A stretch of DNA of 64,000 bases from SKVR01 sp964453995 (GTDB lineage Bacteria > Bacteroidota > Bacteroidia > Bacteroidales > UBA7960). Location of the stretch: the NCBI GenBank assembly GCA_964453995.1, contig CAYVQC010000007.1, positions 38,001-102,000 of the forward strand. The letters are read 5' to 3'. The notes beneath the pieces were generated by a model. It searched no databases and was not told where the DNA came from. It saw only the letters and a list, made by a program, of their open reading frames with translations. Shown here one piece after another: positions 1 through 8,775 of this stretch (the first letter of the stretch is position 1; the number at the start of each line of letters is the position of its first letter). The translations under genes were made by a program, and so were the position numbers.

Positions 1-1136
1 AGTGGTGTAAGTTGATTGAAAAATTTTAGTTTGATTGACGAAAAATGGCAGAGCCCCTCCAATAAAAAAGAAAAAGTAATGAAAGGGATGATGAACCAGG
101 CCTCGCGAAAATCCGGGCCCAGCAGAACTATCGAAAGGGGTTTGGCATACAGTGAGATATATACAGCCATGGGAAGGATCAAATAAAAGTACCACCGGAA
201 GGCATTGGAAATAAATTCGTCGGAATTCTTTCTGTTGCGCTCCAGATTATTGAGCAGGTAAGGGTTGAAAGATGCATTGAGCACAGTAATCATCGCCATA
301 ATGCTCATCTGGCCCAGCATATACGTTTGGTTATAAATCCCTGTCTTATCCAAACCCCAGTAAAAGTTGACGATCCACCGGTCGCTGGAGATAAGCAGGT
401 AGGTGGCTGTCATGGTGAGGGTTCCTGCTAATCCATAGCGGCCAAACCTTTTCAGGTCGTTGATGGCCAGCAGGTTAAAGCGGGGGAGAAGAGAGAATCC
501 ACTGCCGGGAATCAGGTAAGCAAGAAAAGCCAGGTTTACCAGTGCAGGGGCCATGAAAAAGGCGAAAATCCCCACATCGTACAAAAAAGTCATCACCAGC
601 AAAAGGATGAATGAGATGGCAGCTTTTGCACCATTCACAATATTGTAATATGCTGATTTCCCTTCAATGCGTTTGGGTATGAGAAGAATGGTGATGAGCT
701 CCTGGGTAATGATGTTCGCCCCTCCCCACACAATCAGCTCCCTGGCTGCAGGATTGGCCGTTCCCAGGTACCAGAAAAGAGTAACAATGGCAATAAGCCC
801 TCCCGACAAAAGGAAAAACGCAGAAACTGCCTGCCAGAACCGCTGGTTTTGCCCTCGTCGTTGGTATTTAAGATAGTACCGCCATATAGATGTCCGTATC
901 CATTCCAGCTTCACTACCGACAGGTACAGAAATACCAGGTAAACCAGTGTATATTGACCGTACTCGGATGGGCTGAAGACCCTTGTGAAAATAGGTGAAC
1001 GAAGCAATAAAACCAGCATTGGCAGCACTGCTCCGGCAAGGTACCATACCAGGTCTTTTTTGATCTGCTCTGTTCCGTATACTTTCAAGGTGGATGCGAT
1101 TTTATTCAGCTTGTTTCTCTTGCGTTCTATTCTCAA
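1..1136 (-). CDS. Polysaccharide flippase (Wzx-like), 3' end cut by the window
   Basis: An open frame runs off the left edge. It reads as a hydrophobic protein of repeated membrane segments separated by short basic loops, the pattern of O-antigen/teichoic-acid flippases of the MVF/MATE superfamily that move lipid-linked oligosaccharides across the inner membrane. About 378 residues are present. No ATG lies between the upstream in-frame stop and a Met at 1019, which would fall inside the first membrane segment. A TTG at 1136 gives a natural basic N-terminus (RIERKRNKL) and overlaps the end of the upstream glycosyltransferase by 35 bp, as expected in a polysaccharide operon. The family is inferred from hydropathy and overall look; the substrate is unknown. 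Confidence 0.7.
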   Translation of the reverse strand, partial: MRIERKRNKLNKIASTLKVYGTEQIKKDLVWYLAGAVLPMLVLLLRSPIFTRVFSPSEYGQYTLVYLVFLYLSVVKLEWIRTSIWRYYLKYQRRGQNQRFWQAVSAFFLLSGGLIAIVTLFWYLGTANPAARELIVWGGANIITQELITILLIPKRIEGKSAYYNIVNGAKAAISFILLLVMTFLYDVGIFAFFMAPALVNLAFLAYLIPGSGFSLLPRFNLLAINDLKRFGRYGLAGTLTMTATYLLISSDRWIVNFYWGLDKTGIYNQTYMLGQMSIMAMITVLNASFNPYLLNNLERNRKNSDEFISNAFRWYFYLILPMAVYISLYAKPLSIVLLGPDFREAWFIIPFITFSFLLEGLCHFSSIKLKFFNQLTP

Positions 1137-2325
1137 GCAGACCCTTATAAATCAGAGTCAGCTTTTTCTCCATTTGTTGCCAGTTGAATTGTGTTCTGTA
1201 AAGATTTAGGCAGTTTTGTCTCAAAGTGTTGTACAACTTTTCCTGGGTCATGAGTTTTTTCATGGCTTCGGCCAGTTCTGCTATATTGCCGGGTTCTACA
1301 GTTAAGCCTGTATGGTATGTTTCCGTGATCTTTTTCATATGACCGATACCAGTGGTAATTACGGGCAACCCAAAAGCAATATACTCGAATATTTTGATGG
1401 GCATGATGATGTGATTTACCTTTTTTGTGTCAAAAAAAGCCAACCCGCAGCGCGAAGCCTTGTAAAAATCTGTAACTTTCTCATAGGGAACAGGCAGATG
1501 AAGGGTTACCTGCTTCGATAAGGATTTCGATTCAATGAATTTTTCCATTTCTTCTTTAAGCCCAGGGTCGCATACAAGCCCTATCATAAGCAACCGTGCC
1601 TTTATGCCTTGCTCCCGCAAAATTACCATTGCATGGAGCATTTCCATGGCTCCTCTGCGTCTGCGTATGCCTCCGGAATAAATGAAATCAAATCTTTTGT
1701 CAGGCATTTCATTAATGGTAGGCACAGTCCAGTTGCAGTAATTGTAAATGATCTCAACGGGAATGTGCGCAAGATGGTCTTTGAAGTTTTGCGCAACATT
1801 TTCTTCCGTAGCAATTACAAGATCACTGTATTTTGCCTTGCGCAATTCCCAGTAATGGATGTACCCGGCGTAAGTCTTCATGAACACTTTCATCAGTGGA
1901 TTATTCACCTCTGCATCAGCAAGTGTAACGGGATTAGGTTCATGCACATCATAGATAAGCAGTGGATTGTATGGCAAGGCTTTGATGGCGGGTGCTATTT
2001 TCAGCAATTGCAGATCATGCATGTGGTAAATATCTGCCTTAAGCCCGGCTGCTTTCTGCAGTATCCGGGAGTATTCATTGGCGGGAGCGATTTTCCTGGC
2101 CAGGGCATCCAGCAGCAGATGTTTTGAATAGGATTTTTTTCTGATCTGTACCAGCCTGATGCCATGTTCGGATAGCTCATCAAGCTCCTTTTCTCCCAGG
2201 CAAATGTGGGTTACCTGGTAACCTGCTTTTTTCAACGATAGCGCCTGTTTCCAGTAAATACGGTCATCGTAGGGCGAGTGCAGGCTCGACATCATGCAAA
2301 TATGTACCGTATTATGCTTGCTCAT
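1102..2325 (-). CDS. Glycosyltransferase family 4 (GT-B fold)
   Basis: 407 residues. The N-terminal half carries the acceptor-side Rossmann domain, including IYHMHDLQLL and IYDVHEPNP. The C-terminal half has the nucleotide-sugar side: FIYSGGIRRRRG and then KIFEYIAFGLPVI, which is the E-x7-E region typical of GT4 enzymes. It should transfer a sugar from an activated donor to a lipid-linked or surface glycan at the cytoplasmic membrane. It overlaps the flippase gene downstream, so the two are probably translated together as part of a polysaccharide locus that continues beyond the window. Donor and acceptor cannot be read from sequence. Confidence 0.85.
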   Translation of the reverse strand: MSKHNTVHICMMSSLHSPYDDRIYWKQALSLKKAGYQVTHICLGEKELDELSEHGIRLVQIRKKSYSKHLLLDALARKIAPANEYSRILQKAAGLKADIYHMHDLQLLKIAPAIKALPYNPLLIYDVHEPNPVTLADAEVNNPLMKVFMKTYAGYIHYWELRKAKYSDLVIATEENVAQNFKDHLAHIPVEIIYNYCNWTVPTINEMPDKRFDFIYSGGIRRRRGAMEMLHAMVILREQGIKARLLMIGLVCDPGLKEEMEKFIESKSLSKQVTLHLPVPYEKVTDFYKASRCGLAFFDTKKVNHIIMPIKIFEYIAFGLPVITTGIGHMKKITETYHTGLTVEPGNIAELAEAMKKLMTQEKLYNTLRQNCLNLYRTQFNWQQMEKKLTLIYKGLLENRTQEKQAE

Positions 2326-2535
2326 AGAAAGGTTTTTTCTCAGACCGGCTTTGTCCTGCCTTTTGCTATTATACTTTAATCCGGAGCAAATTTATGGTTT
2401 TCCTTTTACTATGGAGAAGAATTTTGTTCAAGAACTGATTCCTGCATTTTCCCCGGGGAATCTTTAACATGTATTCACGGGAAAATCCCTTTTATCTTCC
2501 CAGGTTTGGCATCTGCATTAGCACATACGTGGTAT

Positions 2536-2578
2536 TAAAAAATAAAAAAACAGGACCGGGAATTGTATCCTGATCCTG
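2536..2578 (-). terminator. Rho-independent terminator after the DUF302 gene
   Basis: On the minus strand CAGGATC pairs with GGTCCTG (one G-U), and the stem is followed by TTTTTTTATTTTTT. It lies about 27 bp past the stop codon of the DUF302 gene. Confidence 0.65.
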
Positions 2579-2604
2579 GCGGGAAAAAATTCAAAGGGTT
2601 TGTA

Positions 2605-3012
2605 TCAGATTTTCTCCGAGGCCTTTATCCCTTCAATGATCCGTTGCATCCGCTCTCTTACATCTTCGGCCAGAGGCTGTAAGGCAGGATTGGTAACAGA
2701 TGCCATCATGGCATGAGGGTCAACAGCCGACACTTCAATTTTACCATTGTCAAGTTGTTCCACCACTACATTGCAGGGAAGAAACACACCAAGTTTATCT
2801 TCGGCCTGTAATGCTTTATGGGCAAAATGCGGATTGCAGGCACCAAGAATTATGTAAGGCCTGAAATCGGCATCGATCTTTTTCTTCAAAGTTTCTTTTA
2901 CATTGATCTGGGTAAGAACTCCAAATCCTTCTTTTTGCAGTTCGGCAGTTGCCACCTCTATGGCCTGCTCAAAACCTGTCTTTGTTAAAATAGTACTGAA
3001 ATAATAGCTCAT
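2605..3012 (-). CDS. DUF302 domain protein
   Basis: 135 residues from the ATG at 3012; the longer frame to 3045 begins with TTG and adds a lysine-rich stretch unlike the family. The sequence shows the DUF302 pattern: an N-terminal FSTILTKTGFEQAIE helix entry, then FGVLTQINVKETL, then a central ILGACNPHFAHKAL segment, then LPCNVVVEQLDNGKIEVSAVDP. DUF302 proteins are small alpha/beta proteins of unknown role, often near metal or redox genes. The start is 62 bp below the stop of the FtsX-type permease and a terminator follows, so it is probably the last gene of that unit. The function is not known. Confidence 0.85.
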   Translation of the reverse strand: MSYYFSTILTKTGFEQAIEVATAELQKEGFGVLTQINVKETLKKKIDADFRPYIILGACNPHFAHKALQAEDKLGVFLPCNVVVEQLDNGKIEVSAVDPHAMMASVTNPALQPLAEDVRERMQRIIEGIKASEKI

Positions 3013-3074
3013 GATTATCTTTTTTTTATAATAACCCGTAAGCAAATTGAATGTTCATAAATAAAAAGTTTCAT

Positions 3075-5489
3075 TTATTCATACCTCAATGATAGAGACG
3101 GATTGATGCTGGCAGCTTTCAGGGTTCTGTAGCTTATGGTTGTCAGTGCTATCAGCGTGGCAATGATAAGGCCTTGAAAGAAATCCATTGGGTTTAGGGA
3201 AATCCGGTAATGGTAATTCTGTAGCCAGTTTTCTGCTATCCAGTAAATCAATGGCCAGCCAATGGCAGTGGAAATTGCTATGAGGATAAGAATTTCTTTT
3301 GCTACCATAAACCAGATATCCAGTTTTGAAGCTCCAAAAGTCTTCCTGATTCCTATCTCCCTTGTTTTTTGTGCCACGGTAAATGCAGTGAGCCCGAATA
3401 ATCCTAAAGATGCGATAACAATTGCAAGGGCAGTAAAAATGAGGGAAAGCCTGGCATTTTGTTTCTCTTCCCCATAAAGCCTTTGCAATTCTTCGTCCAA
3501 AAAGAAATACAGCATGGGTTCCTGTTGAGTGTAAGAAGCCCAAATATCGTTGATCTGCTCCAGTGTGGCTTGCGGCGATCCGGGTTTGAGACGAACACTC
3601 AGGTAGCCCCAGTTCATGTCTTCATTCTTAAATTTCAGAATGTAGGGCCTTATTTTGCTGTGCAACGATTCGAAGTGAAAATCTTTTACCACACCTATTA
3701 CAGGCATTTCCGGTTGGCTGCTGTCACCATCCATAAATCTAATGGCAAGAGGGTCGTCCATGGCAAAATTCTTAACCGCCTGTTGGTTGATGAGGCATGC
3801 CTGTCGATCGGTCATGAATTGCGGATCGAAAAACCTGCCCTGGTCTATTTCCAAACCATAGGTTTCCAGGTAATCATAATCCACCCAGTTGGTTTGCAGG
3901 ATAAAGGTTTCTTCAGGTCTTCCCTTGATCATGTGGCCATTGTTATTGTTTTCATGACCCGGTACTGCTGTAGAGGCAGCAGCTGAAACAACACCTGGCA
4001 GGGTAAGCATCTCATTCTTAAAACTGTTGATCTGTTCTCCCAGTACACCCGCCCTTCTGATCACCACAACCTCTTCTTTGTCAAATCCAAGGTCTTTATT
4101 GAGCATAAAGTTGATCTGGCGATGCATGATGAGGGTTCCTATGATCAAAATCACCGATATTGCAAACTGCAACGTAGTTAGTACCCTGCGTAGCGTAAGC
4201 AGGTCGTTTCCTTTTTTTATCCTCCCTTTTAGTACCTTTATCGGATTGAAAGAGGAAAGATAGAAGGCGGGATAAATACCTGCCAGGATACCGATTACAA
4301 TGGCTGATAAGAGCAAAACCGGAATGGTATACCAGGGCGAGAAGTAGTTGATGGTCAGCTTTATGTCAAGCAATGGATTGAGAAAAGGAAGTGCCAGTTC
4401 TGCGAGTAAAACCGCCAGCATCATGGCCAAAAGCGCCAAAAAGATAGTTTCGGTAAGGAACTGGGCCATGAGTAGTCCCCTGGATGATCCGGTTACTTTT
4501 TTTACACCTACCTCCCTGGCTCTTTTGGTGGCCTGGGCGGTAGAGAGGTTCATAAAGTTGATGGCCCCAATGATCAGGATCAATCCTCCAATAGCTGCAA
4601 AAATATTCAGGTAGCGTGGATCCCTCGGTGTTGTAAGCTCCTGTTCTACTGCTGGGTTGAGGTAGATGTCTGTGAGAGGTTGCAGGTAAATGCTGTAGCG
4701 GTTTCCCTGATTTATAAAATCCTCCAGGTGTATTCCAAAAAACTCCTTTACCTGCGGACCCACATATTTTAGCACAAGCTCTTCAATGCCTTCGTTGATC
4801 TGTTGAGGTTGAGCATCGGGGTGAAGCATAACAAAAGTGCTGAAGCTGTTGCTTAGCCATGAAGGGTGATTTGCCCTTGAGTTGGTCATAAACGATCCCA
4901 CTGCATTGGCTTTGAAGTGGGTATTTTCAGGAACATCCTCCATGATCCCGGTAACCCGGTACAGGGAGGTGCCTGTTCCTACCCTTATCATTTTGTTTAT
5001 CGGGTCTTCATTGCCAAACATCCTCTGAGCCATGCTTTGGGATAGAACTACCGTGTAAGGTTCATTAAGCACATGTTGCTTATTACCTTTCAACAAAGAG
5101 ATGCTGAAGAAATCGAAAAATGTTGAATCAGCCTCAATAAAGTGATCTTCAATGAAGAAATTGTCTTCGTAACGGATCACGGTTTCATTGAAACTACTCA
5201 TTCTCATAAACCCTTGTAAACCGGGGATTTCTCTTGCCATGGCTGGCCCTATGGGAGCTGCTGTAAAAGCCCCGGTAAATTCTTCTCCACCCATTCGACC
5301 GTGAAGAACCAGCTGATAGATATTATCCTTGTTTTCGTGGTATTGATCCACACTGAGCTGTTGATAGACGAAGAGCCCTATAACAAGTGAGCAGGCTATG
5401 CCAATAGCAAGCCCGCCCACATTAATGAGGACATAAACCTTCTGCCGCTTAAGGGTTCTGAGGCTGTGTTGCAGTAACTTAGAGATCAT
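3075..5489 (-). CDS. FtsX/MacB-type ABC transporter permease
   Basis: 804 residues. There is an N-terminal membrane helix (about residues 21-41), a long periplasmic MacB-PCD domain, three helices near 290-430, a second TM/periplasmic-domain/three-TM unit from about 435 to the end, and the closing FtsX motif (REIGIRKTFGAS). This is the duplicated FtsX architecture common in Bacteroidota. The family works with a LolD/MacB-like ATPase to use ATP for lipoprotein release, drug export or envelope signalling, acting mechanically on periplasmic partners. No ATPase gene is beside it, so its partner is encoded elsewhere. The DUF302 gene follows at 62 bp. The substrate is unknown. Confidence 0.9.
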   Translation of the reverse strand: MISKLLQHSLRTLKRQKVYVLINVGGLAIGIACSLVIGLFVYQQLSVDQYHENKDNIYQLVLHGRMGGEEFTGAFTAAPIGPAMAREIPGLQGFMRMSSFNETVIRYEDNFFIEDHFIEADSTFFDFFSISLLKGNKQHVLNEPYTVVLSQSMAQRMFGNEDPINKMIRVGTGTSLYRVTGIMEDVPENTHFKANAVGSFMTNSRANHPSWLSNSFSTFVMLHPDAQPQQINEGIEELVLKYVGPQVKEFFGIHLEDFINQGNRYSIYLQPLTDIYLNPAVEQELTTPRDPRYLNIFAAIGGLILIIGAINFMNLSTAQATKRAREVGVKKVTGSSRGLLMAQFLTETIFLALLAMMLAVLLAELALPFLNPLLDIKLTINYFSPWYTIPVLLLSAIVIGILAGIYPAFYLSSFNPIKVLKGRIKKGNDLLTLRRVLTTLQFAISVILIIGTLIMHRQINFMLNKDLGFDKEEVVVIRRAGVLGEQINSFKNEMLTLPGVVSAAASTAVPGHENNNNGHMIKGRPEETFILQTNWVDYDYLETYGLEIDQGRFFDPQFMTDRQACLINQQAVKNFAMDDPLAIRFMDGDSSQPEMPVIGVVKDFHFESLHSKIRPYILKFKNEDMNWGYLSVRLKPGSPQATLEQINDIWASYTQQEPMLYFFLDEELQRLYGEEKQNARLSLIFTALAIVIASLGLFGLTAFTVAQKTREIGIRKTFGASKLDIWFMVAKEILILIAISTAIGWPLIYWIAENWLQNYHYRISLNPMDFFQGLIIATLIALTTISYRTLKAASINPSLSLRYE

Positions 5490-5596
5490 AATTGCAGGTT
5501 GTTTTCAGGGTTACATTTGTGAACGAAAATATGACGGTTTTAAAAATGCAAAAGTTACAGACCTCTTAAAAAAAATGGCGATGGTTTACATTCCCT

Positions 5597-6835
5597 TTAT
5601 CTTAGGGGTTCAATACGGTAAATACCACCGTTGCTTTCATCTGTTGCAATGTATAAAAATCCATCGGGCCCCTGGCGTATATCGCGGATACGTCCAATCA
5701 TTTCTGTTAAGAGTGTTTCCTGCAGTGCCGGTTGCCCCTCTTCAAAAGTAAATCGGTAAACCTCCTGCCTCAGCAGCGATCCGGCAAAAAGGTTTCCTTT
5801 CCAGGCAGGGAATACTGAACCATCGTAAAAAGCCAGTCCTGAAGGCCCCATGGATTCATCCCATACATGAGCAGGCGGTGTCACCCCAGGAGCTTCGCGG
5901 CCTATTCCAATATGCTCTCCTGTAGAGTATTCGCGGCCGTAAGTTACCTGGGGCCAGCCGTAATTATTGCCGCTCTCAATTTTGTATAGCAGGTCGCCGC
6001 CCCTTGGGCCGTGATCTGTAGCCCATATTTCGCCATTGTCAGGATTGATGGCCAATCCCTGGTTGTTGCGATGACCAAAGGAGTAAATCTCGGGACGCAG
6101 GTTGCCCGGTGCCATTCCCACAAAGGGGTTGTCGGGAGCAGCGCCGCCGTTTTCTGACAGCCGTATGATTGAACCGGCGGGGTGGGTGAGATCCTGCGAG
6201 GGATAGCGCAAACCCCTATCACCAATAGAAAACAAAACGGTGCCATCGCCCGGGAATACAATCCTTGAGCCGTAATGACGACCCGGTTGGGTACGAGGCA
6301 TCATGGTGTAGAGTACTTCCAGGTCGGTGAAGTCGCTTGCATCAGCATTGAGCCTTGCCCTTGCCAGTCCTGTACCGGTAGCACGCCTGGCCGAAACTCC
6401 ATCGGCATCACCAGGGCTGGAGTAGGTAAAGTAAATCCAGGCGTTGTTTTCATAGTCAGGATGCACCGCTACATCCAGCAAACCTGCCTGGCTTCCACCC
6501 TGGGGTGCCGTTCGCTGATCCTCCTGGTAGTGGATCGGGGGAAGGTTCCTTAGTTGGGTAACGGTGTTTCCATCGATCAAATGCATACGGCCGGGGCGCT
6601 CAGTAACGATCATGCGGCCGTCGGGCAGCCAACCTATTGCCCAGGGATGCTCCAGGTTTTCAACAACCTGCACAATCCGGTATGTGACCTCCTGGCTGCT
6701 TACTTCAGACTCTATTACCCTGTCGGTAACGGCAGGTTGCGACCACACAATGGCTGGAATTAATGATACCAGCAGTGCAGGTAAGAAAACAATTACGCTA
6801 AATCGCATTTTTCTTGATTTTGAAGTTGGGTTCAT
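5597..6835 (-). CDS. PQQ-dependent sugar dehydrogenase (glucose/sorbosone dehydrogenase family), secreted
   Basis: 412 residues. After a cleavable signal peptide (hydrophobic core FLPALLVSLIPAIVW), the six-bladed beta-propeller of the GSDH/YliI family follows. Visible signatures are HPWAIGWLPDGRMIVTERPG near the start, DVAVHPDYENN, the SIGDRG motif, and the blade NNQGLAINPDNGEIWATDHG with GGD following, which in this family contributes calcium and PQQ contacts. It should oxidise an aldose sugar in the periplasm, given PQQ. No PQQ biosynthesis genes are in view, so use of external PQQ, or another role for the propeller, remains possible. A Met at residue 10 is an alternative start; both precede the signal core. 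Confidence 0.87.
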   Translation of the reverse strand: MNPTSKSRKMRFSVIVFLPALLVSLIPAIVWSQPAVTDRVIESEVSSQEVTYRIVQVVENLEHPWAIGWLPDGRMIVTERPGRMHLIDGNTVTQLRNLPPIHYQEDQRTAPQGGSQAGLLDVAVHPDYENNAWIYFTYSSPGDADGVSARRATGTGLARARLNADASDFTDLEVLYTMMPRTQPGRHYGSRIVFPGDGTVLFSIGDRGLRYPSQDLTHPAGSIIRLSENGGAAPDNPFVGMAPGNLRPEIYSFGHRNNQGLAINPDNGEIWATDHGPRGGDLLYKIESGNNYGWPQVTYGREYSTGEHIGIGREAPGVTPPAHVWDESMGPSGLAFYDGSVFPAWKGNLFAGSLLRQEVYRFTFEEGQPALQETLLTEMIGRIRDIRQGPDGFLYIATDESNGGIYRIEPLR

Positions 6836-7247
6836 AATGATTTTCGTTTAAAGTTACGTTTATTAAAACAAAATACCGGGAATTTGTTTGAAGAAATTAA
6901 TTTTCTGAATGTCCGCAATCTTGCCAGTTATTTGGCCTACTGTATGATCGGTTACTAAGCTATTGCCGTCTGGCCTGCCTCCCCTGGTAGCTGTCCAATA
7001 GTTCTTTTGGTAGTGGTAGGCCTGCCCGTCTTTGGTGTGCCTGCCTGCCTGTGGCAGGTTTATCTGACGGGTATTAGGTCATACCAGATAAAGGTGACTT
7101 TAGGGCCATTAATTCATTGATGACATTTTTAATTATCTGTACATTTGTTCGTTTCCATCATGTAAAACCTTTGTGTATCGATACTTCAATGGCTGGAAAC
7201 AATAGTCAGTTTGGGATAATAAAGTTTACACATTCAATAATAAAATT
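6836..7247. other. 412-bp intergenic stretch with a short palindrome
   Basis: No convincing reading frame was found. The middle (about 6960-7070) is rich in CCTGCC/GGCAGG words, including a perfect 6-bp inverted repeat with a 3-base loop at 7044-7058. The divergent promoters of the sugar dehydrogenase and the GNAT gene must lie here, but no clear -33/-7 pair was seen. Confidence 0.5.
7044..7058. repeat. Palindromic CCTGCC-TGT-GGCAGG element
   Basis: Perfect inverted repeat with 6-bp arms and a 3-base loop, in a run of similar CTGCC words. It resembles the small palindromic extragenic repeats scattered in many Bacteroidota genomes. Only this copy is visible here. Confidence 0.4.
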
Positions 7248-7745
7248 ATGAGAATAATCCTCCGGCAGGTAGTGCCAACAGATAACCTTGCGCTGGCCCG
7301 CATGATCCGGTTTGTTTTTGAAGAGCATGGTGCTCCTCAGCACGGTACTGTATATTCCGACCCCACCACCGATGCACTGTATGAGTTGTTTCGGCAACCA
7401 GGATCTGTTCTATGGGTTGCGGAGTTGAATGGTATGCCATTGGGCTGCTGCGGTATTTACCCTACCCCGGGGCTTGATGATGATTGCGCCGAACTGGTGA
7501 AGTTTTACCTTGCCGGCGAGGCCCGGGGGAGAGGTACTGGCAGGGCACTGATGCAGAAATGTGTCGATTCTGCTCGCGAAATGGGCTATTCCAGGTTGTA
7601 TATTGAAAGTCTCCCGGAGTTTTCGAAGGCCGTGCGAATTTATGAAAAGATTGGTTTTAAATATCTTGACCAGCCACTGATCCAGTCAGAACATCCATCG
7701 TGTACCATCTGGATGGTTAAGGAGCTTTCAAAAAAGACAATCTAA
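7248..7745 (+). CDS. GNAT family N-acetyltransferase
   Basis: 165 residues. It has the full GNAT core: an N-terminal strand-helix (IILRQVVPTDNLALARMI), central strands (VLWVAELNGMPLGCCGIYP), the beta4 strand LVKFYLAGEARG, the acetyl-CoA pyrophosphate loop RGRGTGRAL (R-x-x-G-x-G/A), and the C-terminal KAVRIYEKIGF motif. It transfers an acetyl group from acetyl-CoA to an amine; the substrate is not evident. It resembles the free-living GNATs annotated as putative acetyltransferases in Bacteroidota. A second, decayed GNAT reading frame follows directly behind it. Confidence 0.9.
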   Translation: MRIILRQVVPTDNLALARMIRFVFEEHGAPQHGTVYSDPTTDALYELFRQPGSVLWVAELNGMPLGCCGIYPTPGLDDDCAELVKFYLAGEARGRGTGRALMQKCVDSAREMGYSRLYIESLPEFSKAVRIYEKIGFKYLDQPLIQSEHPSCTIWMVKELSKKTI

Positions 7746-8022
7746 ACTGTTTAATCAACATAAACCAATACTCTTTTGTGAGGCTAAAAGCCCTGGATTT
7801 GCCCCATTTCAAAAAGTCCGTCAGCTAAAAGCATACGGCAAGGTTAAGTGCATGGCTCCTATCCATAGGCGTAGTCTTGAGCAACAAATAATGCGCTACA
7901 TAATTAAGGGCCTTCAGCCCGCAAGGAGAGCAAGAGAGCAATCTTTCAGATATTTGCCCTGCAAAACAGCAATTGTGTTGTACAAAAAGCCAGGGTTTCA
8001 TTTTGGTTCCTTTAAAAACTAA
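7744..8022 (+). pseudogene. Decayed GNAT acetyltransferase remnant
   Basis: A frame with no stop codon from about 7744 to the TAA at 8020 lacks a suitable start and the N-terminal half of a GNAT. It still shows GNAT landmarks in order: GFAPFQKVRQLKAYGKVKCM (beta4 region), HRRSLEQQIMRYII where the acetyl-CoA loop R-x-x-G-x-G should be but its glycines are lost, an AREQSFRYL helix, and TAIVLYKKPGF, the C-terminal A-x-x-LY-x-K-x-GF signature. The loss of the glycines and the missing front argue for decay. Its position directly after an intact GNAT gene suggests an old tandem pair. The longest ATG-initiated piece is 7891-8022. Confidence 0.5.
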
Positions 8023-8070
8023 TGTATCTTCATTGATGTTTACAGTGTTGTTATTTCAAATACCGTTAAC

Positions 8071-8769
8071 ATGAAAAAGCTTTTTCCCACATTCATCTTA
8101 TTATTTCTTTATACTTTTGGTTGCCAATCGGAAGAAATGAAGCCTAAGGAAGAAATACAACCTGTAAAATACCTTGCTCTGGGTGATTCTTACACCATAG
8201 GGGAGGGGGTTGCAGGTCATGAACGTTACCCGATGCAGCTGCAGGATAGTCTGCACGAAGCTGGCTACCGCATTGATACCGTGCAGATCATCGCCCGCAC
8301 GGGCTGGACTACCGACGAGCTTTCTGCTGCTATGGACAATGTCGTTTTTCAAGACCCCTACCATCTGGTTACTCTTCTCATTGGTGTTAACAACCAATAC
8401 CGGGGACGCAGTGCCGAAAGTTACAGGCCCGAATTCGCGGCATTGCTGCAAAGAGCCATTGCCCTTGCCGGAGGCGATACAGCCAGGGTGGTTGTTCTTT
8501 CTATTCCCGATTGGGGGGTAACTCCCTTTGCCGAGGGCCGCGACAGGGAGCAAATCGCCCTTGAAATTGACCAATACAATGCTGTAAACAGGGAAGAAGC
8601 CGAAAAGGCTGGTGTAGCATACATCAATATAACCCCTGTTTCAAGAGAGGCTGCCCACCTGCCCGAATTGCTCGCTCCTGATGGTTTGCATCCTTCAGGG
8701 CTGATGTATCGCTATTGGGTGGAAATGCTTCTTCCCATTGCCACTGACATTCTCAACGAAAACCAATAA
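8071..8769 (+). CDS. SGNH/GDSL hydrolase, predicted lipoprotein
   Basis: 232 residues. The N-terminus is a lipoprotein signal ending in the lipobox YTFGC, so the mature enzyme is probably membrane-anchored outside the cytoplasm. The SGNH blocks follow: block I YLALGDSYTIGEG (catalytic Ser), the oxyanion Gly block in TARTGWTTDELS, block III LLIGVNNQYRG (Asn), and block V DGLHPSG (Asp and His). It is an esterase or lipase-like hydrolase; SGNH enzymes act on acyl or acetyl esters, including polysaccharide acetyl groups. The substrate is unknown. Only 6 bp separate it from the kynureninase gene, so the two are probably co-transcribed, though no metabolic link is obvious. Confidence 0.88.
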   Translation: MKKLFPTFILLFLYTFGCQSEEMKPKEEIQPVKYLALGDSYTIGEGVAGHERYPMQLQDSLHEAGYRIDTVQIIARTGWTTDELSAAMDNVVFQDPYHLVTLLIGVNNQYRGRSAESYRPEFAALLQRAIALAGGDTARVVVLSIPDWGVTPFAEGRDREQIALEIDQYNAVNREEAEKAGVAYINITPVSREAAHLPELLAPDGLHPSGLMYRYWVEMLLPIATDILNENQ

Positions 8770-8775
8770 GACCTT

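Noticed and set aside
985..1209. Plus-strand open frame over the flippase/glycosyltransferase junction
   Set aside because: It lies antisense to two well-supported genes and has no protein-like features.
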